Source of the DNA: Mesobacillus campisalis
GTDB lineage: Bacteria; Bacillota; Bacilli; Bacillales; Cytobacillaceae
DNA: 64,000 nucleotides
Direction: 5' to 3'
Assembly: GCF_000986785.1 (NCBI RefSeq)
Contig: NZ_LAYY01000013.1
Coordinates: 1-64,000, forward strand
The notes under the pieces are model-generated. The model worked only from the letters and a program-made list of their open reading frames with translations. It ran no database searches and was not told where the DNA came from. Positions 63,694 through 64,000 of the stretch are shown piece after piece. Every line of letters starts with the position of its first letter. The first letter of the stretch is position 1. Position numbers and translations under genes: made by a program.

Positions 63694-64000
63694 ATGGACC
63701 ACCGCAAGACCGTTAAAGAACTTCAGGATGAAGTAGATAAGTACATAAGCCAGTTCAAGGAAGGCTATTTCAGCCCGTTGGCGATGCTGGCAAGAATGTC
63801 CGAAGAGCTGGGTGAACTGGCACGGGAAGTCAACCACTCTTACGGAGAGAAACCGAAGAAGTCGGAAGAAAAGGAAAAGGCAATCGAGGAAGAGCTGGGC
63901 GACATGCTTTTTGTCCTTATTTGTTTTGCCAATTCCTTGAATATCGACTTGGAGGAAGCCCATGACCTTGTGATGCGAAAGTTCAACACAAGAGACAAAG
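63694..64000 (+). CDS. ypjD: MazG-type nucleotide pyrophosphohydrolase (5' part)
   Basis: The first 102 codons are present and the window ends before a stop. The protein begins MDHRKTVKELQDEVD. It has the MazG metal-binding motifs SEELGELAREV and EELGDMLFVLICFAN, which supply the acidic residues for magnesium. It probably removes pyrophosphate from unwanted nucleoside triphosphates. GAGGTG lies 8 bases before ATG. The place before dapB in B. subtilis fits ypjD. Confidence 0.92.
   Translation, partial: MDHRKTVKELQDEVDKYISQFKEGYFSPLAMLARMSEELGELAREVNHSYGEKPKKSEEKEKAIEEELGDMLFVLICFANSLNIDLEEAHDLVMRKFNTRDK

Noticed and set aside
63604-63963. Minus-strand frame opposite mazG
   Set aside because: MazG motifs on the plus strand are convincing; this frame is a shadow.

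Overview
The window is a chromosomal segment from a spore-forming member of the Bacillaceae. It carries spoIVA, spmAB, sleB-ypeB, ypjB and the σX operon, and strong AGGAGG-type ribosome binding sites. Its gene order is nearly the same as the Bacillus subtilis stretch from ypuI through dacB, res, sigX, fer-recQ, gudB, cmk, der, spoIVA, hbs, the aro genes and qcr to mazG. I cannot name the species. I see no rRNA or tRNA gene, CRISPR array, prophage or transposase.

Layout. 1-4.2 kb: the tail of an unidentified gene, ypuI, the sporulation operon dacB-spmA-spmB and rluB. 4.2-10.4 kb: resABC (cytochrome c assembly) and the resDE two-component system. 10.5-13.3 kb: sigX-rsiX with a σX-type promoter, then an M23/LysM cell-wall hydrolase. 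13.4-14.3 kb: an FMN riboswitch controlling ribU. 14.5-17.1 kb: an accessory LacI regulator and a sucrose-family PTS permease with three ATCGAT-centred operators. 17.3-24.6 kb: fer, ypbB-recQ-ypbD-ypbE, ypbF, a CBS protein, ypbG and ypbH. 24.8-31.6 kb: gudB, ypdA, ansA, prsW, sleB-ypeB and ypfB. 31.7-35.5 kb: cmk-plsC, the S1-domain gene ypfD, fni and the tiny antisense-strand gene ypzI. 35.6-42.8 kb: the yphA/YIEGIA/capping-subunit triad, der, gpsA, yphE, yphF and spoIVA. 43.1-47.8 kb: hbs, folE, mtrB (TRAP), hepS-menG-hepT and ndk. 47.9-54.1 kb: aroC-aroB-aroH-hisC-tyrA-aroA. 54.3-57.8 kb: an unusual amidohydrolase-like gene, then ypiA, ypiB and ypiF. 57.9-64 kb: qcrABC, ypjA, ypjB, a zinc metallopeptidase, a YitT-family gene on the minus strand and the start of mazG.

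Together the genes link respiration (res, qcr, menaquinone side chain), aromatic amino-acid synthesis, sporulation and germination, and envelope control. Compared with the B. subtilis order as I remember it, ypfA, cheR and the trp operon are missing from their usual places, while the TRAP gene mtrB is kept.

Most of the window is conserved core. The least explained structures are non-coding. One is a ~195-bp element present twice (about 731-925 and 62356-62550), each copy with four short CGGA...TCCG dyads spaced about 51, 61 and 51 bp. Another is a ~100-bp palindromic element at 57141-57240. Many genes use TTG or GTG starts; I set those starts by ribosome-binding-site spacing and similarity to remembered homologues.
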